37,821 nucleotides of DNA from assembly GCA_944380675.1 (NCBI GenBank), contig CALWIH010000010.1, positions 1 to 37,821 of the forward strand, given 5' to 3'. The notes beneath the pieces were generated by a model, which was given only the letters and a program-made list of their open reading frames with translations, was not told the origin of the DNA and did not search any database. The stretch is from an uncultured Clostridia bacterium. GTDB lineage: Bacteria; Bacillota; Clostridia; Oscillospirales; Acutalibacteraceae. The first letter of the stretch is position 1, and every line of letters starts with the position of its first letter. This document shows, one piece after another, positions 7,503 to 15,656 of the stretch. A program made the translations under genes and the position numbers.

Positions 7503-9245
7503 ATGAAAGAATTACTGTTGGGAAACGAAGCGGTCGCGCGCGGTCTGTATGAGGCCGGCGTGCGGGTGGTTTCCAGCTATCCGGGCACGCCCAGCACGGA
7601 GATCACAGAAGCCGCCTCGGCGTATGACGAAATCTACTGCGAATGGGCCCCGAACGAGAAGGTCGCGATGGAGGTCGCCGCCGGCGCATCCTTCGGCGGC
7701 GCGCGCTCGTTCTGCGGCATGAAGCACGTCGGCCTGAACGTCGCCGCCGACCCGCTCTTCACGATGAGCTACATCGGCGTGAACGGCGGCGTGGTGATCG
7801 GCGTGGCCGACGATCCGGGAATGCACTCCTCGCAGAACGAGCAGGATTCCCGCAACTACGCGATCGCCGCGAAGCTGCCGATGGTCGAGCCCGCCGACTC
7901 GGCGGAGTGCCGCGACTTCACGAAGCTCGCCTACGAGCTCTCCGAGCAGTTCGACGTGCCGGTGCTCCTGCGTCTGAGCACGCGTATCTCCCACTCGCGC
8001 AGCATTGTGGAGCTCTGCGAGCGCCAGGCGCCCGCGCTCAAGCCGTATGAGAAGAACCCGGCGAAGAACGTCATGCTGCCCGTCTTCGCGACGAAGAAGC
8101 ACGTCGTCGTGGAGAAGCGCTGCGACGATCTCGCCGCGTGGGCGGAGACCTGCCCGCTCAACCGCGTCGAGGACAACGGCAGCGGCGTCGGCGTCATCGC
8201 CGCGGGCTCCGTCTACCAGTACGCCCGCGAGGCGCTCGGCGACACCGTCTCGTATTTGAAGCTCGGCCTCATCCATCCGCTGCCGGAGAAGCTGATCCGC
8301 GACTTCGCGGCGAAGGTGAAGAAGCTCTACGTCATCGAGGAGCTCGATCCGATCATCGAGACCTTCTGCAAAAAGCTCGGCATCGCCGTCATCGGCAAGG
8401 ACGTCTTCCCGCGCTGCGGCGAGTACTCCCAGAGCGTCGTGCGCCGCTGCGTCCTCGGCGAGGAGCCCGAGATCATGCAGGTGGAGGCCGCCATTCCCGG
8501 CCGCCCGCCCGTCATGTGCTGCGGCTGCCCGCACCGCGGCGTGTTCTACACGCTCAAGAAGCTCGGCGTCTACGTCAGCGGCGACATCGGCTGCTACACC
8601 CTCGGCGCGACGGCTCCGCTGAGCGCGATGGACACCTGCGTCTGCATGGGCGCGTCCGTCTCCGCGCTGCACGGCTTCAACAAGGCGATCGGCGCGGACG
8701 CGGAGAAGAAGTCCGTCGCGGTCATCGGCGATTCGACGTTCATCCACTCCGGCATCACGGGCCTGATTGACATCGCGTACAACAAGAGCAACTCCGTCGT
8801 GATTGTGCTCGACAACTCGATCACCGGCATGACGGGCCACCAGCAGAACCCGACGACCGGCTACACCATCAAGGGCGACCCGACGTCCGCGGTCAACCTG
8901 GAGGCGCTGTGCCATGCTGTGGGCATCAACCGCGTGCGTGTCTGCGATCCGTACAACCTGCAGGAGACGGAGGCCGTCATCCGCGAGGAGCTCGCGGCGG
9001 AGGAGCCGTCCGTCGTCATTGCGCGCCGTCCCTGCGCGCTGCTCAAATACGTCAAGCACAACGCGCCGCTCACCGTGAAGACGGACGACTGCATCGGCTG
9101 CAAGCGCTGCCTCTCCATCGGCTGCCCGGCCATCAGCATCCACGACAAGAAGGCCGTCATCGACTACACGCAGTGCGTGGGATGCGGCGTGTGCGAGGGA
9201 CTGTGTCCCAAGAAGGCCATTACGGCACAGGAGGCGGCAAAATGA
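7503..9245 (+). CDS. iorA: Indolepyruvate:ferredoxin oxidoreductase, alpha subunit
   Basis: 580 residues. IorAB decarboxylates aromatic 2-oxo acids oxidatively, giving aryl-acetyl-CoA and reduced ferredoxin. Start: ATG 7503 with GGAGGCAGAA directly upstream. The N-terminal pyrimidine-binding part shows SSYPGTPSTEITE. The TPP-binding part shows the CCGCPHRGVF and GDIGCYTLG motifs and GDSTFIHSGI, followed by DNSITGMTGHQQNP. The C-terminus has two [4Fe-4S] cluster motifs, CIGCKRCLSIGCP and CVGCGVCEGLCP. Its stop overlaps the iorB start by four bases. Full length for the family. Confidence 0.95.
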   Translation: MKELLLGNEAVARGLYEAGVRVVSSYPGTPSTEITEAASAYDEIYCEWAPNEKVAMEVAAGASFGGARSFCGMKHVGLNVAADPLFTMSYIGVNGGVVIGVADDPGMHSSQNEQDSRNYAIAAKLPMVEPADSAECRDFTKLAYELSEQFDVPVLLRLSTRISHSRSIVELCERQAPALKPYEKNPAKNVMLPVFATKKHVVVEKRCDDLAAWAETCPLNRVEDNGSGVGVIAAGSVYQYAREALGDTVSYLKLGLIHPLPEKLIRDFAAKVKKLYVIEELDPIIETFCKKLGIAVIGKDVFPRCGEYSQSVVRRCVLGEEPEIMQVEAAIPGRPPVMCCGCPHRGVFYTLKKLGVYVSGDIGCYTLGATAPLSAMDTCVCMGASVSALHGFNKAIGADAEKKSVAVIGDSTFIHSGITGLIDIAYNKSNSVVIVLDNSITGMTGHQQNPTTGYTIKGDPTSAVNLEALCHAVGINRVRVCDPYNLQETEAVIREELAAEEPSVVIARRPCALLKYVKHNAPLTVKTDDCIGCKRCLSIGCPAISIHDKKAVIDYTQCVGCGVCEGLCPKKAITAQEAAK

Positions 9246-9823
9246 GCAATGTGAAAAGCGTATTGATTGTTGGCGTAGGCGGTCAGGGCACTCTTCTGGC
9301 CAGCCGCCTTCTCGGAAGCGCCATGATGGATCTCGGCTATGACGTAAAGGTCTCCGAGGTGCACGGCATGAGCCAGCGCGGCGGCTCCGTGGAGACGTAC
9401 GTCCGCTACGGCGACAAGGTCTATTCCCCCGTCATCAACCAGGGCGAGGCCGACATCGTGCTCGCCTTCGAGCAGCTTGAGGCCGCGCGCTTTCTGCCCT
9501 TCCTCAAGAAGGGCGGAGTCGTGGTGACGAACACCCAGCAGATCGATCCGATGCCCGTCGTGACCGGCGCGGCCCAGTACCCGCAGGGACTGCTCGAGCA
9601 GATCAAGGCGCAGGGCGCGGGTCTGCTCGCGATCGACGCCCTCTCCCTCGCGGAGCAGGCCGGCTCGGTCAAGGCCGTCAACGTCGTGCTGATCGGCGCG
9701 ATGGCGAAGTCTCTCGGCAGTGAGAAGGAAATCTGGCTCAAAACCATTGAAAAGACCGTTCCCCCCAAGTTTGTGGAGATGAACAAGCGCGCCTTCGAGC
9801 TGGGCTACGCGGCGGAGGAATGA
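9242..9823 (+). CDS. iorB: Indolepyruvate:ferredoxin oxidoreductase, beta subunit
   Basis: 193 residues, the gamma-type domain of 2-oxoacid:ferredoxin oxidoreductases that pairs with IorA. It begins with the nucleotide-like GVGGQGTLLASRLLG and has the family's SEVHGMSQRGGSVETYVRYG. Translation is coupled to iorA through an ATGA overlap. Last gene of the paaK-iorA-iorB operon, ending about 65 bases before a terminator. Confidence 0.95.
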   Translation: MSNVKSVLIVGVGGQGTLLASRLLGSAMMDLGYDVKVSEVHGMSQRGGSVETYVRYGDKVYSPVINQGEADIVLAFEQLEAARFLPFLKKGGVVVTNTQQIDPMPVVTGAAQYPQGLLEQIKAQGAGLLAIDALSLAEQAGSVKAVNVVLIGAMAKSLGSEKEIWLKTIEKTVPPKFVEMNKRAFELGYAAEE

Positions 9824-9887
9824 TCTTTCCCGCAGCGCTTTGAGGCGGCGCAGGAGCTGACGGGGAGCAAGGCCAGGCGCGTCATCG

Positions 9888-9914
9888 GCAATCGCAGGCT
9901 GCAATTGCTTTTTT
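9888..9914 (+). terminator. Terminator of the paaK-ior operon
   Basis: Stem GCAATCGC / GCAATTGC with loop AGGCT and one C-A mismatch, followed directly by six T. The -35 box of the next promoter is embedded in its right arm. Confidence 0.6.
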
Positions 9915-9933
9915 CCCGTTTCCGTTTTATACT
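9905..9933 (+). promoter_or_regulatory. Promoter of the ACT-domain gene
   Basis: TTGCTT (9905-9910), 17-base spacer, TATACT (9928-9933). It overlaps the upstream terminator, so the ACT gene can be expressed apart from the ior operon. Confidence 0.6.
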
Positions 9934-10028
9934 AAGAGCGTAAGGGGCGCGCGGCGAAGCGTCCGGCGTTCCCGCACCCGTCCGGTTTCCGACACACCGC
10001 CATGCATTTGAAAGAAAGGGGAACCAGT

Positions 10029-10460
10029 ATGCAGATTCAACAGCTCTCCGTTTTCGTGGAAAACAAGTCCGGCCGCCTCGCGGAAATCACGGAGATTATC
10101 GGCAAGGCAGGCGTTGACATCCGCGCGATCTCGGTCGCGGACACAAGCGATTTCGGCATTCTCCGCCTGATTGTCGACAAGCCGAAGGAGGCCGTCGAGC
10201 TGCTTCGCGCGGCGGGCCTGACGGTCTCGCTCACGAGCGTCATCGCGATTGGCATTGACGACAAGCCCGGCGAGTTCGCCAAGGCGATGCGCGTTCTGGC
10301 GGACGGCAATATCGGCGTCGAGTATATGTACGCGTTCATCAGCTGCGACAAGGGCAAGGCCTATGTCCTTCTGCGCGTCCTCGAGACGGACAAGGCTGTC
10401 GAATGCCTCAAGCAGAACGGCGTCACGCTGCTCAGCGCAGAGGAAATTTACGGAATGTAA
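10029..10460 (+). CDS. Tandem ACT-domain protein
   Basis: 143 residues made of two ACT domains (about 1-70 and 71-143). The first shows QLSVFVENKSGRLAEITEIIGKAGVDIRAISV; the second shows IGIDDKPGEFAKAMRVLADGNIGVEYMYAF. ACT domains bind amino acids and usually sense them; no enzyme domain is attached. Start ATG 10029 has AAGGGG upstream; a longer in-frame start at 10002 is less well placed. Its place behind paaK-iorAB suggests sensing of aromatic amino acids or their products, an inference from neighbourhood. It has its own promoter and a strong terminator. Confidence 0.85.
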   Translation: MQIQQLSVFVENKSGRLAEITEIIGKAGVDIRAISVADTSDFGILRLIVDKPKEAVELLRAAGLTVSLTSVIAIGIDDKPGEFAKAMRVLADGNIGVEYMYAFISCDKGKAYVLLRVLETDKAVECLKQNGVTLLSAEEIYGM

Positions 10461-10486
10461 CGAACCTTTCTCCGATAGAGAACATC

Positions 10487-10518
10487 GAGGCGGCCTTCCG
10501 GGAGCGGAAGGCCGCCTC
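10487..10518 (+). terminator. Hairpin terminator after the ACT gene
   Basis: Perfect 13-bp stem GAGGCGGCCTTCC / GGAAGGCCGCCTC, loop GGGAGC, 26 bases after the ACT stop codon. Only a weak T stretch (TGCTTCT) follows. It is the first of three successive hairpins in this convergent intergenic space. Confidence 0.6.
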
Positions 10519-10524
10519 TGCTTC

Positions 10525-10547
10525 TGCGCGCCTGCCTCAGGCGCGCA
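10525..10547. repeat. Second hairpin in the convergent intergenic space
   Basis: TGCGCGCCTG / CAGGCGCGCA, ten pairs with a three-base loop. There is no T-run, so its role is unclear. Confidence 0.5.
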
Positions 10548-10553
10548 GAAAAG

Positions 10554-10588
10554 AAAGCCCGAAGGCTCCTGGCCGGCCTTCGGGCTTT
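10554..10588 (-). terminator. Terminator of the polysaccharide operon
   Basis: AAAGCCCGAAGGC / GCCTTCGGGCTTT, 13 pairs with a nine-base loop, 22 bases beyond the Wzz-gene stop on the minus strand. Symmetric A and T tails make it plausible in both directions. Confidence 0.65.
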
Positions 10589-10610
10589 CGTTTGCCTCTT
10601 TTGGTCCTTT

Positions 10611-11879
10611 TCAGCGCACGCCCTGCAGGATAAACCCGGCGGGGTTTCCGCCCGCCGTGCGCAGGCGGGTGAGACTCTCCTCGAAGCTGCGGTACGGCGT
10701 CGCGCCGTAGTCGGCGACGAGGATGACGGCGTCCGCGGCGGGAGCGGCGGCGTCGGCGTCCGGGAGCTTCTGCTCTCCGGGCAGAACGCAGAGGACGTAG
10801 TCATATTCCGCGGCGGCCTTCCGCAGGAAGGCGGAAAAATCAGCGGAGGCGAGGAGATCGGCGCTGCTGCCCGTCAGCTCGCCGCTCGCAAGGAAGGAAA
10901 CCCCGCCGGCGGACGCGGAGACGGTGGCCTCGCGCGCTGCGCCGCCCTCCTTCAGGACGGAGACGAGCCCCTTGCCGGCCTTCGGCACGCCGAGCGTCTC
11001 AGCGGCCTGCACGGACGAGGAGAAGTCGGTCTCCACAAGCAGAACGCTGCGCCGCGCGGCGGCGAGCGCCTTCGCAAGGCCGCAGGCGGCAAGCGCCGCG
11101 CCGTGCTTCCCGCCGACAGACGTCAGCAGCACGGTTCCCTTCTCCCCCACCTGATGGGTGAAGGCAGCGCGCACGCGGCGGAACTCGTCGGCGCGGCCGG
11201 TCTCCTCCGCTTTTGCGGCGAGGGAACCGAGGCAGGGAAGCTTCAGGCTCTTCTCCACATAGGAGGCATTGCGGATGGTGTGGTCAAGCAGCAGGACGGC
11301 AAGGCCGATACACACGGCGAGAATGACGCCGAAGACGAGGCCGAGGATCCCGCCCTTCACGGCGGAGGACCGGGCGGAGAGCTCGGCGGGCTCCTCCGCA
11401 TGGGCCGTCAGATGCACCTGAATCGGCGGCGTCGGGTAGATAGCGGAGATCTCCTCGCCGATGACCTCGGCGGCGGCGTCCGCCAGGGGAGCGGCGTTGA
11501 AACGATCCGTTGTCGTCACGGTCAGCTCAATCAGCGTGGAAGTTCCCACCTGCTTGGCCGTAAGATCGAGCAGAGAGGCATCCTCGGCTCCCGCGTACTC
11601 GGCCACCGCCGCGCGGACGTCCTCGGAATCCGCCAGCGCGATGGCGGCCTGCAGGCGGACGTTGAGCATACTCGCGTACTGGTTGCTGTAGTCGGGGGAG
11701 GCGTTGTCGTCGATCGTGCAGGCGATCAGGATGGTGCTCGTCGCCGTATACTGGCGCTTGAAGCTGCGCAGCGACAGGAAACCGAAGAGAAGGCCGCACA
11801 GCACGACCAGCACGGCGAATTTCCAGAGATGGCGCTTGAAAAAGCGCACAATCTCGGAAAACGAGAGATACAGTTCCAT
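10611..11879 (-). CDS. Wzz-type chain-length protein fused to a degenerate BY-kinase-like domain
   Basis: 422 residues. An N-terminal membrane helix (about 20-37), an extracytoplasmic Wzz-like domain and a second helix (about 175-198) match polysaccharide co-polymerases that set chain length. A cytoplasmic domain resembling bacterial tyrosine autokinases follows. Its Walker A is damaged: SVGGKHGA (254-261) in place of a G-x-x-x-x-GK-S/T loop. Walker A' is VETDF instead of the usual VDxDxR, and no tyrosine-rich tail is present. The fold is kept but ATP-dependent autophosphorylation looks unlikely. Last gene of the polysaccharide operon; it begins 18 bases after the preceding glycosyltransferase. 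Confidence 0.8.
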   Translation of the reverse strand: MELYLSFSEIVRFFKRHLWKFAVLVVLCGLLFGFLSLRSFKRQYTATSTILIACTIDDNASPDYSNQYASMLNVRLQAAIALADSEDVRAAVAEYAGAEDASLLDLTAKQVGTSTLIELTVTTTDRFNAAPLADAAAEVIGEEISAIYPTPPIQVHLTAHAEEPAELSARSSAVKGGILGLVFGVILAVCIGLAVLLLDHTIRNASYVEKSLKLPCLGSLAAKAEETGRADEFRRVRAAFTHQVGEKGTVLLTSVGGKHGAALAACGLAKALAAARRSVLLVETDFSSSVQAAETLGVPKAGKGLVSVLKEGGAAREATVSASAGGVSFLASGELTGSSADLLASADFSAFLRKAAAEYDYVLCVLPGEQKLPDADAAAPAADAVILVADYGATPYRSFEESLTRLRTAGGNPAGFILQGVR

Positions 11880-11897
11880 GTAAGAAGTCCTCCTGTT

Positions 11898-13103
11898 TCA
11901 GGTGTTATCGTTTCCGTCCCCGCCTGCGGCGCAGGCGAAGTCGTGAATCTGCTTCATGATGATTTCCCAGTCGAAATGCTCCTTCGCGAAGCGGCGCTCC
12001 TTTTCGGGAAGCGCCGGGTCGGCGCGGCAGGCGAGGACGAAATCGACAACCTCGCGCATCTCGATCGGGCTCGGATCGTTCGGGAAGATCCGAACAAACG
12101 GCAGGTCCGGCGTGAGGAGCTCGTCCTCGTACGCGAAGAAGAGCGGCAGGCCGGCCGCCATGTACTCGCGGGATTTGAGCGGCGAGAGGCGGTTGAGGCC
12201 GACGCGGTACTCCGCGAGCGGGGAGACGCCCACGTCGCTGACGCAGTAGAGCGCGGCGAGCTCCGGGGCCGTCTTGTAGCCGAGGAGCTGTACCCTGCCT
12301 CCGAGGCCGAGGGACTCCGCCAGACGGCCCAGCTCGCCGATCGTCTCGTTGTTGCCGACGATGCGGAACACGATGGGCAGAGCGGGGTTTTCGTCCGCGT
12401 ACCGCTTCATCCCCTCGATCACGCGCTCATAGCCGTGGACGACGGACGTGCCGACGACGCCGAGCAGGTTGACGCAGGAGCGATCCGCCTGATCGCTGCG
12501 CAGCGGAATGGAAGCGACCTCGACGCCGTTGTCGACGTTGATGGCCGGAATGCCCCAGAGCTTGTCCGTCCGCTCGCCGAAGGTGACGACGGCGTCGACC
12601 CAGCGGGAGAACGTGAGCGTCGTGCGGGCGTGCGCCGCGACCTCCCGGGCGTGGCCGAGGAAGCTCCTCACGTTTCTTCCGCGCAGATCCACGGCAAAGA
12701 AGCGCTTGTATTCACCCCAGTACGGATAGGTCGCCACCTCAAAAACGACGCGGCAGGCGGGGTTCGCCTGCTTCGCCGCGCGGGCGATTGCGAGGTAATA
12801 CGGGTTCGTCAGGAAGCCCTTGATATACACCATATCGCACGGCTGCTGCGCGAGCAGCGCGCCGATGGTGCCGGAGATCCGCTTCTGACGCTCCGACCAG
12901 CGGGCGCAGGCGGGAAACGGGAAGCGCTCCTCGCGCTCTCCCGTGCGCTTGAGCAGGCAGTTTTCCTGCACGCAGGTGTAGGAGGCCTCCCAGCCGAGGC
13001 GGGCCATACCGGCCGTCTGTCCGGCAATCTTGCGCAGAATGCCGGAATACTGCATATCGGTCGAGACGGCGGCGGCGTAGAGAAAGCGTTTTCTGTCAGC
13101 CAT
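11898..13103 (-). CDS. Glycosyltransferase, group 1 (GT4-like)
   Basis: 401 residues. The C-terminal half has the GT-B features LLGVVGTSVVHGYERVIEG, FRIVGNNETIGELGRLAES, VQLLGYKTAPELAALYCVSDVGVSPL, and KSREYMAAGLPLFF where family-1 enzymes have their E-x7-E donor-binding region. The N-terminal half has DMVYIKGFLTNPYY and VVFEVATYPYWGEY. It should transfer a sugar from a nucleotide donor to the growing surface glycan on the cytoplasmic face. Donor and acceptor are not predictable. It overlaps the upstream glycosyltransferase gene by eight bases. Confidence 0.85.
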   Translation of the reverse strand: MADRKRFLYAAAVSTDMQYSGILRKIAGQTAGMARLGWEASYTCVQENCLLKRTGEREERFPFPACARWSERQKRISGTIGALLAQQPCDMVYIKGFLTNPYYLAIARAAKQANPACRVVFEVATYPYWGEYKRFFAVDLRGRNVRSFLGHAREVAAHARTTLTFSRWVDAVVTFGERTDKLWGIPAINVDNGVEVASIPLRSDQADRSCVNLLGVVGTSVVHGYERVIEGMKRYADENPALPIVFRIVGNNETIGELGRLAESLGLGGRVQLLGYKTAPELAALYCVSDVGVSPLAEYRVGLNRLSPLKSREYMAAGLPLFFAYEDELLTPDLPFVRIFPNDPSPIEMREVVDFVLACRADPALPEKERRFAKEHFDWEIIMKQIHDFACAAGGDGNDNT

Positions 13104-14337
13104 GCTGCTCTTCCCCCTCTCCGCTCAGCTCCGCATAAAAGAGGCTGTAGTTTTTTTCGGCGTCAAACTTATCCTCCCAGAGGCGGCGCGCATTGCGGCA
13201 CATCGATTCATATTCCGCGTCGGGAAGCTCGCGCAGACGTTTCAGCGCGGCGGCGATCTCCTCCGGGGACGGATTTTTCCCGAGAAGGTAGCCCGTCAGG
13301 CCGTCGCGGACAGCCTCGGGCGTCCCGCCGACCTCGGTCGCGACGCAGGGGAAGCCGAAGGAGCACGCCTCCATCAGGGAGACGGGCAAGCCCTCGCTCG
13401 AGCTGACGTTCACCAGGCAGGAGACGGGCGTCTCCGCGTACCAGCGCATGAGCTCCTCGTTCGGCTTCGGGCCGGTCATCTCCCAGGCGATGTGGGGCGG
13501 CAGCTTTTCCGCCGCGGCACGCACCTCCGCCTCCTGGGAGCCGCCGCCGACGTGCGTCCAGCGCATCGGGAACGGGACGAGCGAAAGCGCCTCGATCAAG
13601 AGCGGAATCCGCTTGACGGGGACGAGATAGGAGCACGTCACCGCGTGAAATTCCGGCTCGCGCGTCCCGTACGGCAGCGCTTGATCCGCCGTGCCGAGGA
13701 AGGCGGGCTTCACCTTCCCGGCCTGACCGGGAAAGGCGTCGCGCACGGCCCGCGCGGCAGACGGCGAGCACGGACGCACGGCGTCATACCGCTTCAAAAG
13801 GAACCGGCGCATCGGCAGATACCCGTACGCCGCCCGCTCCGGAAAGGCGTCAAAGCCGTGCGCGCGGGAGACGAGGCGCACGCGTCTGCCCTCCCGGCGG
13901 AGCTTTTCCGCGAACAGAGCGCCTGCGGCCGCAGCGTCGTAGAACCAGTAGCTGTAAATGACAAGCTCCTCCGCCGTCAGAAGCGGCAGAACGTCCCGGC
14001 AGAGCGCCTGATAGACGGACAGCGTCTTGCGCTGGAAAAACACCAGCTCGCGAAGCGTGCCGAACGCGTTTTTCCCGTACCCGAGGCAGCGCAGAGCCTC
14101 CGGATAAAATTCCGGCCTCGCCAGAACGGCGGCGCAGGAGACGGCCTTCGGATCCGCGCGCAGACGCACCACCTGCATCCCGCCGGGGACGGGCTTCGTC
14201 TGCGCGTCGTCCGCCGCCGCGTGGCAGGAGCAGACGACGACGCCGTCAAAGCCTTCGGTGTGGCGAAGCTCCTCCGTCAGGAAATCCTCTCCCCTTCCGT
14301 ACGGGAAGGAGGTCGTCAGGAGCAGAAGCTGTTTCAT
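13096..14337 (-). CDS. Glycosyltransferase, group 1 (GT4)
   Basis: 413 residues. The N-terminal domain begins LLLLTTSFPYGRGEDFLTEE, typical of GT4 enzymes. The C-terminal domain has YLVPVKRIPLLIEAL, WTHVGGGSQEAEVR, and VNVSSSEGLPVSLMEACSFG followed by PCVATEVGGTPEAV. This is the classic E-G-x-P-x-S-x-x-E-A donor-binding motif. I chose ATG 14337, which overlaps the flippase stop by four bases; longer in-frame starts run into the flippase gene. It has a better-preserved active site than its neighbour. Confidence 0.9.
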   Translation of the reverse strand: MKQLLLLTTSFPYGRGEDFLTEELRHTEGFDGVVVCSCHAAADDAQTKPVPGGMQVVRLRADPKAVSCAAVLARPEFYPEALRCLGYGKNAFGTLRELVFFQRKTLSVYQALCRDVLPLLTAEELVIYSYWFYDAAAAGALFAEKLRREGRRVRLVSRAHGFDAFPERAAYGYLPMRRFLLKRYDAVRPCSPSAARAVRDAFPGQAGKVKPAFLGTADQALPYGTREPEFHAVTCSYLVPVKRIPLLIEALSLVPFPMRWTHVGGGSQEAEVRAAAEKLPPHIAWEMTGPKPNEELMRWYAETPVSCLVNVSSSEGLPVSLMEACSFGFPCVATEVGGTPEAVRDGLTGYLLGKNPSPEEIAAALKRLRELPDAEYESMCRNARRLWEDKFDAEKNYSLFYAELSGEGEEQHG

Positions 14338-15656
14338 GTCCGTTTCCCCCTTTTCAGCAAGCCCGCCGCCATGGAGAGATCCTCCCGCGTGGGGAGAAGG
14401 AGACGGTAAAACGGCGTTTTTGTGTAGACGCAGAAGATGATGATCGAGGTCAGCCCCTGCGCCGTGAGCGAGAGCGTCGTCGCGAGGGCGGCGCCCGTCA
14501 CGAGAAGGTTCGGGATGAGCAGAAGGCTCAGGCCGAGGTTGAAGACGACGCCGACGGCGGTGGAGATGATGTTGAGCTCCGGCTTGCCGTAGGCGGCGAT
14601 GGAATTCGCGAGCACCTTCGCGTAGGTGATAAAGAAGCTGCCGACCGTGAGAATCTTGAGCGGCTCGACGCAGTCGACGTACTTCGGGAACACGATGGGA
14701 ATGAAAATCTCGGCAAGCAGAACGAGAATCGGCAGGCAGATAAGCGTCACATACGTCACGAGCTTGCACGAGAGCATCGCGAGCTTCGTCTTGTCGTCCG
14801 TCTTCGTCATCGCCGCAATGCGCGACATGATGACCATGCTGACGGCGTCCGGCAGAATCCAGACCTGCTGCACGATGGTGTACGCCTTCGTGAACACGCC
14901 GAAATCCGTGAGGCCGTTATAGCCCTTGAGGATGATGGAGCTGACGTTCGTGTTCGTGAAGGTCAGGACGTTCGAGACGTGCGCCTTGAGGCTGTAGCGC
15001 AGCAGCTCGCCGCAGCCGACCTCCCTGTCGTTTTCGGGAGCGGGCGGCGTCTCCGCGTAGGAAACGTCGCGGCGGATCGCGCGCCACGCGATCACGATGG
15101 AGAGCAGCAGGATGAAAATGCTGCCCGAGACGATGACGGCGGCCGTCGGCCAGAGAAAGACCGTCAGCGCGAACAGCGTCGTGAGCACGCGCTGCATGAG
15201 GTTGATCATGTTGTAGACGCGGAACTTGTTCTCGCCGCGCAGGATAGCGAGGAAGACGTTCGAGACGAACGAGAACACGCCGTACGCGACGGCGCACACG
15301 CAGTAGAGCAGCGCCGTGTCGGCGAAATAGCTGTCCCGCAGAATCAGCACGACGAGCGCGCCCGCCGCGGCGATCAGGATCGTGAGCACGACCGTGACCC
15401 GCTTGATGGAGCGCACGACGTTTTTGAGTTTGAAGCGCGAAACGTAGTAAATCATCGAGGAGTTCACGCTGAACGAGAGCAGGGTGAACAGCGCGCTGCC
15501 CACCATCTGGTTCTGCGTGATGAGGCCGCTCTCGCCGGGATCGAGCACCGGCATGATGCAGAAGCTCGAGATCAGGGCGAGCACGGCGCCGAAGGCGTTC
15601 GTCCCGAAGGTGCTCAGCGCGTCCTGAAGCACGCCGCCCTTTCGCTGCTTTTTCAT
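14334..15656 (-). CDS. Wzx-type oligosaccharide flippase (MOP superfamily)
   Basis: 440 residues with about 12-14 hydrophobic segments and the layout of polysaccharide-biosynthesis exporters. The N-terminus GTNAFGAVLALISSFCIMPVLDPGESGLI matches the first helix pair of this family. It should flip lipid-linked repeat units across the membrane for polymerisation by the adjacent Wzy-like protein. Both ends overlap their neighbours by four bases. Substrate unknown. Confidence 0.85.
   Translation of the reverse strand: MKKQRKGGVLQDALSTFGTNAFGAVLALISSFCIMPVLDPGESGLITQNQMVGSALFTLLSFSVNSSMIYYVSRFKLKNVVRSIKRVTVVLTILIAAAGALVVLILRDSYFADTALLYCVCAVAYGVFSFVSNVFLAILRGENKFRVYNMINLMQRVLTTLFALTVFLWPTAAVIVSGSIFILLLSIVIAWRAIRRDVSYAETPPAPENDREVGCGELLRYSLKAHVSNVLTFTNTNVSSIILKGYNGLTDFGVFTKAYTIVQQVWILPDAVSMVIMSRIAAMTKTDDKTKLAMLSCKLVTYVTLICLPILVLLAEIFIPIVFPKYVDCVEPLKILTVGSFFITYAKVLANSIAAYGKPELNIISTAVGVVFNLGLSLLLIPNLLVTGAALATTLSLTAQGLTSIIIFCVYTKTPFYRLLLPTREDLSMAAGLLKRGKRT

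Noticed and set aside
7512-9143. Minus-strand open frame opposite iorA
   Set aside because: Low-complexity composition, and iorA has TPP and iron-sulfur motifs in the other direction.
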